64,000 bases of DNA, taken from positions 372,001 through 436,000 of the forward strand of contig QFPW01000001.1 in NCBI GenBank assembly GCA_003241785.1, in the 5' to 3' direction. The stretch comes from Rhodovulum sulfidophilum (GTDB lineage Bacteria > Pseudomonadota > Alphaproteobacteria > Rhodobacterales > Rhodobacteraceae). A program made the position numbers and the translations under genes. The notes under the pieces were generated by a model. It worked only from the letters and a program-made list of their open reading frames with translations, searched no databases and was not told the origin of the DNA. This document shows, piece after piece, positions 12,969 through 20,108 of this stretch; position 1 is the stretch's first letter, and every line of letters begins with the position of its first letter.

Positions 12969-13119
12969 CCGCGCCGCCGGGCCCTGGGGCCCGTTTGGCG
13001 CGGCCCGGGCATGGCGCCGGCCTGTCGGCCGGCGCGGCGGAGCGGCCTGTTGGCCGCGAGTCAGGGTTTCTCCCCGCCTGTTGGTGGGGCCCCTCGACCC
13101 TGACCTCTGGTCAGGGTCG
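12969..13119. repeat. Row of five strong hairpins at the island boundary
   Basis: Directly after the DSD1-like gene lie five consecutive inverted repeats: CCGCGCC/GGCGCGG (12969-12975 and 12997-13003, with an inner GGGCC/GGCCC); GCGCCGGCC/GGCCGGCGC (13014-13035, loop TGTC); GCGGCC/GGCCGC (13042-13057, loop TGTT); an imperfect CCCCGCC/GGTGGGG stem (loop TGTT, about 13072-13089); and a perfect 11-bp stem CGACCCTGACC/GGTCAGGGTCG (13095-13119, loop TCT). None is followed by a T-run, so they are not simple terminators. Three share a TGTT/TGTC loop. Confidence 0.75.
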
Positions 13120-13139
13120 GACTGCTCGATAGATTTCTA

Positions 13140-13155
13140 CGGCCTTATGTATCAA
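13140..13155. repeat. Left terminal inverted repeat
   Basis: CGGCCTTATGTATCAA, exactly complementary to 16578-16593. The preceding octamer GATTTCTA is the left copy of the putative target duplication. Confidence 0.7.
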
Positions 13156-13208
13156 AAGCACCATGGGCCGAATATAGCATAAGCGATTGAATCCGTTAAA
13201 TTAAATAG

Positions 13209-13585
13209 ATGCTAAACCCGCTTATCTCCGAGATCAGGATCACGGCTGCGTTACGCTCGCTGCGCATCAAGACGGTGCGCGAGGGACGGCCGGGTCTTGA
13301 GCAGCTAGAGGCGCTGATGGCTCTCCGGGGCGACCCGCTGCCGCCAGTGCCGCGAGCGAACGCGGTCCGCTTCCGCAAGGGCGAGCTTACCCGTCTGGTG
13401 CTAGAGGCCTGAGAGACGGCCCTAAGGCTGTGGGTGAGGTCGCGGGCTACATCCTCGCCCGCGATCCCGGCATGGGCGCTGACGCGGCCTACAGGCGGGC
13501 GTCGGTTAATCTGACCCGGTTGAAGGCGCGGGGGCTGGTAGAGTGGCGGGAAGCGGTATGGTCCGCGCGGGGGGATCTGGCCTGA
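13209..13585 (+). pseudogene. Frameshifted small gene, DNA-binding-like
   Basis: The reading frame from ATG 13209 encodes 67 residues ending RKGELTRLVLEA and stops at 13410. One base out of frame the sequence continues without a break as RDGPKAVGEVAGYILARDPG, then MGADAAYRRASVNLTRLKA, RGLVEWREAVWSARGDLA and a stop at 13583. The two parts join naturally as a protein of about 125 residues. The second half looks like a winged-helix domain (a transcription-factor-like helix followed by RGLVEWR). No slippery heptamer is seen at the junction, so a one-base deletion is the simplest reading. I do not recognise the family with certainty. Confidence 0.6.
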
Positions 13586-13633
13586 TGGGCCGCATAAGCT
13601 TTTGGTGATTGTGAGCGGTGAGCGCCAGTAAGC

Positions 13634-14114
13634 TCATCCATAAGCGGTAGGATAGACGGCTAGATTGCTCTTTCCATGCCAAGGATCAAACCAAAGCGCC
13701 TCAAATGCTCTGCTGTCGCATATTCCATACATGCGTAGCGTCGCCTTAATTCTAAGTGATTATAAAGTATCATAATTTTCTATATTAAGTTGTTTCATTC
13801 GTTGTTTTGCTTGCCTTGTTAAGTCATCGGACTTGACAGGATGGTTGTTGTTCCCATTTCGCCTACCACCCCCACCTGGAAGGCTTGACCCCATGTTTGG
13901 GTCTCAAACCCGCAACACCAACCTCGAATTATTTCATCGAATGTGTGTGACCCTCAAAAGCTTTGGTTCCCCAAGGTCCGTTCCAGTCAAACGTAGACAG
14001 CCTTCATGAGATGGTAAGGTGGTCCGAGCGCCCTGTGTCCTCGGTTTGACGCACCTTCTTTCCCGATTTTAGGTTCAGGGCTGCGGGCGCAGGCTTAATG
14101 CGCTTCGCGCTCAT
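13634..14114 (-). pseudogene. Broken gene downstream of the Panacea antitoxin: candidate PanT-type toxin
   Basis: The ATG at 14114 overlaps the antitoxin stop as ATGA. The frame reads MSAKRIKPAPAALNLKSGKK and RQTEDTGRSDHLTIS, then TGA (14006-14004), then in the same frame STFDWNGPWGTKAFEGHTHS and TAA (13931-13929). After a frame change it continues from 13894 as MGSSLPGGGGRRNGNNNHPV, then KSDDLTRQAKQRMKQLNIEN and YDTL, an in-frame TAA at 13762-13760, then SLRIKATLRMYGICDSRAF, EALWFDPWHGK and SNLAVYPT. It carries at least two nonsense codons and one frameshift. Position and overlap fit the toxin of a panAT operon; the fold itself was not recognised. Function is inferred from context. Confidence 0.6.
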
Positions 14115-14521
14115 GCCGGAGCCAGCGACGAGTAGTACTCCGAAATCGACTCAAGAGAGATCACGTTTTGGCTTCTCTCTCCATCGCGCACTCCAATACG
14201 AGCGGACCGCCATGGCGTCTCCAAATGAGTCAGATCGCTAATTTACTGAGATCTGTACTTACCGTAATGCCCGATTACAATTTCGATTGATTCCTTCTCG
14301 TTTGGACAAGGCGCCGCGCTATTACCGCCAACCCTCGCGACAGTAAATTTTCCAGCATGCCTCGCATAGAGATCTGGAACGACGGGCCCGTTCGCCCAAG
14401 CCTGTACTTCCTCATCAAGATGCCACGCTTGGCTGTAATAAGCAATTTTCTACAACTTACACACCGAAACTGGCCCGATTTTACTAAGAATGTACTCTGC
14501 TACGTCTGCTACTTTCGTCAT
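14111..14521 (-). pseudogene. Panacea-domain (DUF4065, SocA/GepA-like) antitoxin pseudogene
   Basis: One continuous 137-codon frame from ATG 14521 reads MTKVADVAEYILSKIGPVSV, KIAYYSQAWHLDEEVQAWAN, GPVVPDLYARHAGKFTV, ISDLTHLETPWRSARIG and ends EYYSSLAPA. This is the Panacea domain pattern (KLQKLxYYSQAWHL, QAWANGPVVPxLY, DLTHLExPWxxAR). Two in-frame stops break it: TAG at codon 24 (14452-14450), where the family has Gln, and TAA at codon 93 (14245-14243). About ten residues usually present between AWHL and EVQAWANGPV are missing. It starts exactly where the transposase gene is cut off, and the next gene overlaps its stop by ATGA. Confidence 0.8.
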
Positions 14522-14982
14522 GGTTCTTTGAGCACTGCCTCGCGGTCAGCGATCCGCAGCGCGTGCGCGACGCCTTCCGCCTCGGCCTTGCCGATGAAGG
14601 TCAGGGTGCGGCCAGTGCGCTCGCGGAGGGCGATCGCGACGCGGCGGGTGCCGGTCTGGTTCTCTTTCAGGCGGCGGTCCTTCCGGTCTTCCTTGCGGTT
14701 CTCCGGGCGGATGTGACCGCCGAAATAGGCGCAGTCGATCTCGACCTCGCCGTCAAGCTCGGCGCCGCGCACTTCAAGGGCCAGGGCCTTGCGGAGCTTG
14801 TGCGCCATCACCCAAACCGTCTTGTACTGCACGTCCATGGTCCGCGAGAACTGCACCGCCGACATGCCCTTGGCGTTGGTGACGAAGATGCAGATCGCGG
14901 CGAGCAGGTCGACAAACGAGAGCTTGCGGCTCGCGAAGATCGTGCCGGGCGTGACGCTGAACTGGTGGCCGCCGCCCTTGCA

Positions 14983-15022
14983 CTTGAACTTGAACTTGAA
15001 CTTGAACTTGAACTTGAACTTG
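14983..15022. repeat. Hexanucleotide microsatellite (CTTGAA)6.7 in the transposase gene
   Basis: Six full CTTGAA units plus CTTG. On the coding (minus) strand this gives a run of about six Lys-Phe pairs, where the family normally has a single RRKFKCKGCGHQ stretch. The expansion is in frame. Confidence 0.95.
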
Positions 15023-15120
15023 CGGCGGGTCGCGACGGTGTAGGTGTCAAGGCAGCCGCAGCGCGGGCAGACAGCCTCGCCATCCGTCTCGGCCCAGCGG
15101 AGCTTGCGGAACGTGGCGTA

Positions 15121-15186
15121 GGCCGCATCCTCGCCAGCCGCAGGCCGCATCCTCGCCAGCCGCAGGCCGCATCCTCGCCAGCCGCA
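15121..15186. repeat. Perfect 22-bp tandem repeat, three copies
   Basis: Three identical 22-bp units (15121-15142, 15143-15164, 15165-15186), each beginning GGCCGCATCC. With one unit the transposase reads KEIYAAGEDAAYATFRKLRW in one frame; the two extra units add 44 bp and shift the frame. This is a coding repeat without spacers, not a CRISPR array. Confidence 0.95.
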
Positions 15187-15311
15187 TAGATCTCCTTGAG
15201 GGAGAGCGTGCGAGCCGCTGCTGAGAGGAGGAAGTGCTGTGCCATCGTTCGTATCTGTTATGAACCCAACATATATGCAAGGTTTGTTCTGACACATTGC
15301 AATAGGTATCT

Positions 15312-15323
15312 AACACATGTGTT
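15312..15323. promoter_or_regulatory. Palindromic operator candidate upstream of the DUF6471 gene
   Basis: AACACATGTGTT is a perfect 12-bp palindrome 21 bp before the ATG at 15345, in an AT-rich leader. The product of that gene is HTH-like, so autoregulation is a reasonable guess. Confidence 0.4.
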
Positions 15324-15344
15324 GGGAAAATAGCGGAGCAAACC

Positions 15345-15572
15345 ATGTCAGAGGCCAGCGCAGAATATGCCGACCGCGCTAAGCGGTACCTCAAAGCCGA
15401 GTTGAAAAGAGCCGGTGTCAGTTACGCGGAACTGGCGCGGCGACTGTCGGAAAGAGGATTGTCGGAATCAGAGGGCTCCATCACGGTCAAGGTCAACCGT
15501 GGAGCATTTCCGGCATGGTTTCTGATTGCAAGTTTGGAAGCCATTGGACAACAGCAATTGCGTTTGGAATAG
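15345..15572 (+). CDS. DUF6471 domain protein (small HTH-like regulator)
   Basis: A 75-residue protein, RAKRYLKAELKRAGVSYAEL followed by ARRLSERGLSESEGSITVK and NRGAFPAWFLIASLEAIG. This is the DUF6471 pattern, a short XRE-like helix-turn-helix domain common in alphaproteobacteria. The start at 15345 follows a GGAG. It overlaps the next gene by 58 bp in another frame. It is one of two genes within the island that remain intact. Confidence 0.75.
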   Translation: MSEASAEYADRAKRYLKAELKRAGVSYAELARRLSERGLSESEGSITVKVNRGAFPAWFLIASLEAIGQQQLRLE

Positions 15573-16510
15573 CTTTAGTCGCATTGGTGGCAATGGTGTC
15601 TGCTTGGCACTTATTGGAGGCCGGGCAGCCAGAGTTTGCCAGGGATCCCCAAGAACAGCACATAGATCCCGATTACTGCCCCGGCGGCCGAGAATGCCAA
15701 CCATCTATTGTCAATCGCCTCCCGTGGGGGGAGCGCTTTGACCGCACCGTAGCCTGCCGCGAGAGCGCAGAGCAGCACCGTTTGCAAGCAAACGATCTTA
15801 TACAACAGCGACGTGCGGCAAATGCCGCCGCGACAGCGGTCTACTTTGCTCAGTACCAAACCATTCTCGGGATCTTTGGTGCTGGCTTTGGCTTCCTGAC
15901 CCTTTGCGCAGCCATCGCCGCTGCCCATTATGCCAAGAGGGCTGCCGATGCCGCTAAGGACGCGGTGCGGGCTGCGGATGATACTGTTGCCACCACCAGA
16001 GGGATCGGCCAAGCTCAGGTTAGGGCGCACCTGACTGTTGTCCCCGGCCTCCCCTTCGATGTCAAAATAGACAGGTTCCCCAGCGCTCGTGTTGTAGGTG
16101 AAAACGTGGGGCAATCTCCCGCCCATCAAGTCTCGTGCCGCTGCGGGATCGTTGCTCGTAACTGGGGGTTTGACGGACGCGAGGATTTTCTCATCCCGTC
16201 TAGCTTCGACAAAGCCTCCTTCCAGAAGGCAGAGATTCTTGGGACCGTAGGCGCTAACGGAGAAGCCAGTATTTCGGCTCAAAGCGCAATTCTTCTCGAT
16301 CGAAACCTCTACCAAAGATGCTTTGACCGGGGAGACGATGCAATGTTCTTGGCCGTCATCATCAACTACGTCGACGTGTTCGGAGACGCGCACACGACCC
16401 AGTTCTGCGCCAGAATGGATGATCCAGTTAGGGATGGCACCACCAGAGGAATGCCTGCGACCGGACAATGTCGATGGACGCGCACCCGCTTCCATAACGA
16501 CGCCACCTGA
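15515..16510 (+). CDS. Two-helix membrane protein of unknown function
   Basis: A 331-residue protein. An N-terminal membrane segment (about residues 12-34, TTAIAFGIALVALVAMVSAW), a soluble loop, a second segment near residues 115-135 (ILGIFGAGFGFLTLCAAIAA), then an Ala-rich helix (AKRAADAAKDAVRAADDT) and a C-terminal domain of about 160 residues with a beta-rich look. This layout is frequent in alphaproteobacterial hypothetical proteins that carry a coiled coil after the second helix. The start at 15515 overlaps the DUF6471 gene by 58 bp; an internal ATG at 15593 would lose the first helix. Family and function not recognised. Confidence 0.65.
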   Translation: MVSDCKFGSHWTTAIAFGIALVALVAMVSAWHLLEAGQPEFARDPQEQHIDPDYCPGGRECQPSIVNRLPWGERFDRTVACRESAEQHRLQANDLIQQRRAANAAATAVYFAQYQTILGIFGAGFGFLTLCAAIAAAHYAKRAADAAKDAVRAADDTVATTRGIGQAQVRAHLTVVPGLPFDVKIDRFPSARVVGENVGQSPAHQVSCRCGIVARNWGFDGREDFLIPSSFDKASFQKAEILGTVGANGEASISAQSAILLDRNLYQRCFDRGDDAMFLAVIINYVDVFGDAHTTQFCARMDDPVRDGTTRGMPATGQCRWTRTRFHNDAT

Positions 16511-16577
16511 CCCCCACATCAGCAGGACCAAGCCGCCCTAATCACGGGCGCCGCCCGGCGTTTCCGCCTTGGTGTGC

Positions 16578-16593
16578 TTGATACATAAGGCCG
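16578..16593. repeat. Right terminal inverted repeat
   Basis: TTGATACATAAGGCCG, the exact complement of 13140-13155. The following octamer GATTTCAA matches the left flank GATTTCTA at seven of eight positions. Confidence 0.7.
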
Positions 16594-17012
16594 GATTTCA
16601 AGGCCGTATGAACATGGGCAGAAGCGAGCGGTCGTCGGAGCACCAGGAGCCCGGAACAAGGGCTCGGGGTGCTTGGCCAGATCTCGGAACCTCATTGCCC
16701 CGGGCTTGACCCGGGGCCTCGGCTCCATTTCCGAACCGCCGCGCGCTGGCTTCGAGGCCCCGGATCAGGTCCGGGGCAGCGGGCACTGGAGTGCCCGCCA
16801 CAGGCGAAGGTCCCGAAGCGCGCCGCGGGCGCTCCGCCGCCACGCGCGGAGCGCCCGGCGCGGCGCCACCGCCGCCGGGCGGGGATGGCCAACGGGCCGG
16901 CTCCGACGGGTGGCCCCAGCCCGTCCGGCGCGGCCCGAACGCGTGCGAGGGCGGCGCCGGGAGGCCTTCAGTCACCAGTCATGTCGGGGAAATCGGCCGC
17001 GCGGCGCGGCGG
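16594..17012. other. Intergenic stretch after the island, no gene seen
   Basis: About 420 bp between the right end of the island and hspQ. The only clear structure is the large palindromic repeat at 16696-16778. Open frames here are GC-driven and show no family resemblance. Confidence 0.6.
16696..16778. repeat. Dispersed 83-bp intergenic inverted repeat, copy 1
   Basis: Arms begin TGCCCCGGGCTTGACCCGGG and end GATCAGGTCCGGGGCA, separated by about 33 bp of variable sequence. Related copies lie at 31414-31498 and 48335-48415. It is intergenic in all three places. Confidence 0.85.
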
Positions 17013-17342
17013 TCAGTGCAGATGCGCGCCGATGCCGTAGCGGCCGCTGTCGAGCATCGGGCCGAACATCTCCGCGACCTCCGGATGGTCGACGGGCTCG
17101 CCAGAATCGTCGTCGACGAGGTTCTGCTCCGACACATAGGCGACGTAGTAGGAGGTCTCGTTCTCGGCCAGCAGATGGTAGAACGGCTGGTCCTTGTCCG
17201 GCCGGTTCTCCTCCGGGATGGATTCCCACCATTCGTCGGTGTTGCTGAAGGTCGGATCGACGTCGAAGATCACCCCGCGAAACGGGTGGACTCGGTGCCG
17301 GACGACCTGCCCGACCGTGAATTTCGCAGACGCGGTCAACAT
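17013..17342 (-). CDS. hspQ: Heat shock protein HspQ
   Basis: A 109-residue protein of the HspQ / YccV (hemimethylated DNA-binding) family. The N-terminal barrel reads KFTVGQVVRHRVHPFRGVIFDVDPTF, followed by the family hallmark DQPFYHLLAENETSYYVAYVSEQNL near residues 70-95. HspQ is known as an enhancer of Lon protease specificity and a heat-shock protein in enterobacteria; the role here is inferred from family. Divergent from the AEC transporter gene. Confidence 0.9.
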   Translation of the reverse strand: MLTASAKFTVGQVVRHRVHPFRGVIFDVDPTFSNTDEWWESIPEENRPDKDQPFYHLLAENETSYYVAYVSEQNLVDDDSGEPVDHPEVAEMFGPMLDSGRYGIGAHLH

Positions 17343-17429
17343 TTACCCGGGCCTCGTACCATCGCACTCGCCTCGATCATATCCTCCGGTTGACTTTATG
17401 TCCACATCGGCCGAGAGCGAAGGTCCAGC

Positions 17430-18344
17430 GTGGTCAACAGCTTTCGGCGCGGCGTATTCGCGATGTTCCTCTTTCTTCAGGTGATCCAGAGCATCGCTCC
17501 GGTCGTGCTTCTGGCGGGAATCGGCTATGCCTGGGTGCGCGCCGGATGGAGCTTCGACGTCGCGATGGTCACGCGGCTGTCGGTGACGCTGTCGGTGCCC
17601 TGCCTCATCTTCATGGCGCTGACGCGCTCGGACATCGACCCCGCGGTGCTGCGCGACACGGTCCTGGCGGCGCTGATCTCCTACCTGCTCGTCGGCGCCG
17701 TCGCCTGGTACGGGCTGCGGCTGCTCGGCCTCGATCCCGCGACCTACTGGGGGCCGATCACCTTCGGCAATACCGGCAACCTCGGCCTGCCCATCGCGCT
17801 CTTCGCCTTCGGCCAGGCCGGGTTCGATCTCGCGGTGGTCGTCTTCGCCGTGATGGCGATCCTGAACTTCACCTTCGGCGTCTGGGTCGTGGCCGGCGGC
17901 GGCTCGCCCAGCCTCGCCTTCCGCGAGCCGCTGGTCTGGGCCACCGTGCTCGGCGCGATCTTCCTCGGGATGCACTGGAGCGTGCCGGTCTGGCTCGGCA
18001 ATTCGATCGACCTCGTCGGGCAGATGGCGATCCCGCTCATGCTGCTCACGCTCGGGGTCGCGATCTCGCGGCTGCGGCCGCGCGCGCTCGGCCAGGCGTT
18101 CTGGATCAGCCTCGTTAAGCTCGCGATCTGCCTCGCCGCGCCGCTCGCGGTCGGGCTCGCCTTCGGCCTCGCCCGGCTGCCGCTCGGCGTCCTGGTGCTG
18201 CAGATCTCGACCCCGGTCGCGGTCACCTCCTACATGCTGGCGGCGAAATACGACGCCCGTCCCGACGAGGTGGCCGGCCTCGTCGTCGTCTCCACGCTGA
18301 TGTCGATCCTGGCGATTCCCGCGACGCTCGCCTTCTTCGTCTGA
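17430..18344 (+). CDS. AEC family transporter (auxin efflux carrier type)
   Basis: About 304 residues with some ten hydrophobic helices, starting FLQVIQSIAPVVLLAGIGYAW. The family motifs GNTGNLGLPIALFAFG (about residues 112-127) and VAVTSYMLAAKYDARPDEVAG near the end are present. AEC proteins move organic anions; the substrate here is not determined. The longest frame starts at a GTG (17430); the ATG at 17463 is an alternative that keeps all helices. Confidence 0.85.
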   Translation: MVNSFRRGVFAMFLFLQVIQSIAPVVLLAGIGYAWVRAGWSFDVAMVTRLSVTLSVPCLIFMALTRSDIDPAVLRDTVLAALISYLLVGAVAWYGLRLLGLDPATYWGPITFGNTGNLGLPIALFAFGQAGFDLAVVVFAVMAILNFTFGVWVVAGGGSPSLAFREPLVWATVLGAIFLGMHWSVPVWLGNSIDLVGQMAIPLMLLTLGVAISRLRPRALGQAFWISLVKLAICLAAPLAVGLAFGLARLPLGVLVLQISTPVAVTSYMLAAKYDARPDEVAGLVVVSTLMSILAIPATLAFFV

Positions 18345-18461
18345 GCACGCCCGGGGTGGGCGCGTGAGCTTTGGCTTGCAAAAACGTGAAACCTTGGCAA
18401 TATTCCGGCCCAGAGGTGCCCCAAGACACCCGAGCAGTCATCGATCGGCAGGTTTCCACGC

Positions 18462-19043
18462 ATGCGGCGGTTCGCCTTCATCGCGGCTATACTCGTTCTG
18501 TCCTCATGCTCGGGCGGCGACGCGCCCCCGAGTTCGGTCGCCGACGCCTGCCGGATGCAGCAGGAACGGCCGCACTGGTTCGTCGCGATGAACAAGACCG
18601 AAGCGCGCTGGGGCGTGCCGGTCGGGGTCCAGCTCGCGACGATCTCGCGCGAATCGAGCTTCCAGTACGACGCGCGGCCGATGAAGAAGGTCGGTTCGGG
18701 CATCTTCTCCCGCGAGGTGCCGCGCTCGAGCGCCTATGGCTACAGCCAGGCGCTCGACGGCACCTGGGAATGGTACGTGCGCGAGACCGGCCAGCGCGGC
18801 GCCGATCGCGAGGATTTCGCCGATTCCTCCGATTTCATCGGCTGGTACATGAACCTCAACAGCCGGGTGAACGGCGTGCCGCTCAACGACGCCTACAATC
18901 AGTATCTCGCCTACCACGAGGGCAAGACCGGCTATGCGAAGGGCACCTGGCGCCGCAAGTCCTGGCTGCCGGCGGTGGCGCGCGACGTCCAGTCCTGGGC
19001 CACGGTCTATGAACGCCAGCTGCGCGGCTGCCCGATGCGCTGA
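18462..19043 (+). CDS. Lipoprotein with lysozyme-like transglycosylase (SLT) domain
   Basis: 193 residues. A signal peptide ends in a lipobox LSSC (Cys near 16), so it is a predicted lipoprotein. The mature part contains WGVPVGVQLATISRESSFQY, where the Glu of SRESSF is the expected catalytic acid, then SSAYGYSQALDGTWEWY and YNQYLAYHEGKTGYAKGTW. This matches the transglycosylase SLT family seen in Rhodobacterales. It probably trims peptidoglycan in the periplasm. Stands alone. Confidence 0.85.
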   Translation: MRRFAFIAAILVLSSCSGGDAPPSSVADACRMQQERPHWFVAMNKTEARWGVPVGVQLATISRESSFQYDARPMKKVGSGIFSREVPRSSAYGYSQALDGTWEWYVRETGQRGADREDFADSSDFIGWYMNLNSRVNGVPLNDAYNQYLAYHEGKTGYAKGTWRRKSWLPAVARDVQSWATVYERQLRGCPMR

Positions 19044-19088
19044 GGCCCGATAAGCGGAAGGGAGAAGAGTCCTCCAGTCGGGCGACGA

Positions 19089-19117
19089 TTGACAATCCGG
19101 GCGGCAGCGCCCTAACG
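19089..19117 (+). promoter_or_regulatory. Sigma70-type promoter of the LysR gene
   Basis: TTGACA (19089-19094) and CTAACG (19112-19117) with a 17-bp spacer, about 32 bp upstream of the ATG at 19149. Confidence 0.55.
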
Positions 19118-19148
19118 TCTCGGCACTGGAAACAGTGACGAGGGCGTG

Positions 19149-20108
19149 ATGGACCGGCTCACCGAGATGGAGGCCTTTGTCCAGGTCGTGGATCACGGCG
19201 GCTTCACCGAAGCCGCGCGGAAGATGGGCCTGTCGAAGTCGGCGGTTTCGAAGCATATTTCCGCGCTCGAGGCGCGTCTGGCCGTGCGCCTGCTCAATCG
19301 CACCACGCGCCGCGTCAGCCCGACCGAGGTCGGGCTCGCCTATTACGACCGGGCGCGGACCGTGCTGACCGACGCGTCCGAGGCCGACGAGATGGTGACG
19401 GCGATGCAGGCGACGCCGAAAGGCTCGCTGCGGGTCTCGGCGCCGATGAGTTTCGGCATCAACCACCTGTCACCGGCGGTGGCGCGGTTCCTCTGCGCCT
19501 ATCCGGAGGTCGATGTGCACATGGTGCTCGACGACCGCTTCGTGGAGATCGTGGCGGAGGGATTCGACCTCGCGATCCGGGTCGGCGTGCTCGAGGACAG
19601 CTCGCTCAAGGCGCGCAAGCTCGCCGAGACGACGCGGCGGCTGGTCGCGGCGCCGAGCTATGTCGCGCGGATGGGCGCGCCCGCCTCGCTCGACGACCTG
19701 CACCGCCACCAGCTCCTGCATTACTCGAACCTCGCCACCGGCAATTTCTGGCGGCTGCGCGCGCCCTCGGGCGAGGAGCGGCAGATCCGGGTCGGCGGCC
19801 GGCTGACCGCCAACAACGGCGATTCGCTGATGAAGGCGGCGCAGATGGGACTCGGGATCGCGCTGTTGCCGAGCTTCATCCTCGGCGACGCGATCGCCGC
19901 CGGCCGGCTGGTCGAGGTGCTGCCCGATCGCGGCTCCGAGCGGCTCGGGGTCTTCGCGGTCTATCCCGAGGGCCGGTTCACCCAGCCGAAGCTGCGCGCC
20001 TTCATCGACTTCCTCGCCGAGCATTTCCGCGGCGTCGGTCCGGACGACTGGCCAAGCACCGGCGTCATGCCGGAGCCGATCGATAGTGGTATCGCGCCGC
20101 TTCCCTGA
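19149..20108 (+). CDS. LysR-family transcriptional regulator
   Basis: 319 residues. N-terminal winged HTH: MDRLTEMEAFVQVVDHGGFT, then ARKMGLSKSAVSKHISALEARL and LLNRTTRRVSPTEVG, typical of the CrgA-like LysR branch. The C-terminal effector domain has GSLRVSAPMSFG and MGLGIALLPSFI. The frame opens with GTG at 19146 directly before the ATG; the ATG is preferred. Its target is unknown. Its last 44 bp overlap tail to tail with the GNAT gene. Confidence 0.9.
   Translation: MDRLTEMEAFVQVVDHGGFTEAARKMGLSKSAVSKHISALEARLAVRLLNRTTRRVSPTEVGLAYYDRARTVLTDASEADEMVTAMQATPKGSLRVSAPMSFGINHLSPAVARFLCAYPEVDVHMVLDDRFVEIVAEGFDLAIRVGVLEDSSLKARKLAETTRRLVAAPSYVARMGAPASLDDLHRHQLLHYSNLATGNFWRLRAPSGEERQIRVGGRLTANNGDSLMKAAQMGLGIALLPSFILGDAIAAGRLVEVLPDRGSERLGVFAVYPEGRFTQPKLRAFIDFLAEHFRGVGPDDWPSTGVMPEPIDSGIAPLP

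Larger units (their letters stand above)
14518..15245 (-). pseudogene. IS1595-family (ISXO2-like DDE) transposase, broken
   Basis: From ATG 15245 the protein begins MAQHFLLSAAARTLSLKEIY, typical of this transposase family; a tandem 22-bp repeat then shifts the frame. In the following frame it continues as YATFRKLRWAETDGEAVCPR with a zinc-ribbon Cys pair (CPRCGC), HQFSVTPGTIFASRKLSF, and the first catalytic Asp in EIDCAYFGGH. The gene ends at 14518 after DREAVLKEP, before the remaining catalytic residues, so about the last quarter is missing. A hexanucleotide repeat adds a run of Lys-Phe pairs. Three independent lesions make it non-functional. Confidence 0.85.
13140..16593. mobile_element. Degraded IS1595-type transposable element with passenger genes
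   Basis: The 3.45-kb segment is bounded by a perfect 16-bp inverted repeat, CGGCCTTATGTATCAA at 13140-13155 and its complement at 16578-16593, with weaker similarity continuing inward (GCACCATGG versus GCACACCAAGG). The flanking octamers are GATTTCTA on the left and GATTTCAA on the right, an 8-bp direct repeat with one mismatch. IS1595-family elements produce 8-bp target duplications and often carry passenger genes, and a broken IS1595/ISXO2-like transposase lies inside. Base composition is more AT-rich and codon use differs from the flanks. Delimitation is inferred from these repeats. Confidence 0.6.

Noticed and set aside
13404..13418. Programmed frameshift in the small gene at 13209
   Set aside because: No slippery heptamer or downstream structure is evident; a single-base deletion in a decaying island is simpler.
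14357..14716. Plus-strand open frame of 119 codons
   Set aside because: It is antisense to both the Panacea pseudogene and the transposase and has no family resemblance.
15121..15186. Possible CRISPR-like repeat array
   Set aside because: The three 22-bp units are directly adjacent without spacers and lie inside a transposase frame; no cas genes are near.
15611..16531. Minus-strand open frame of 306 codons
   Set aside because: It is the antisense of the membrane protein gene; the plus-strand frame has membrane helices and plausible composition.
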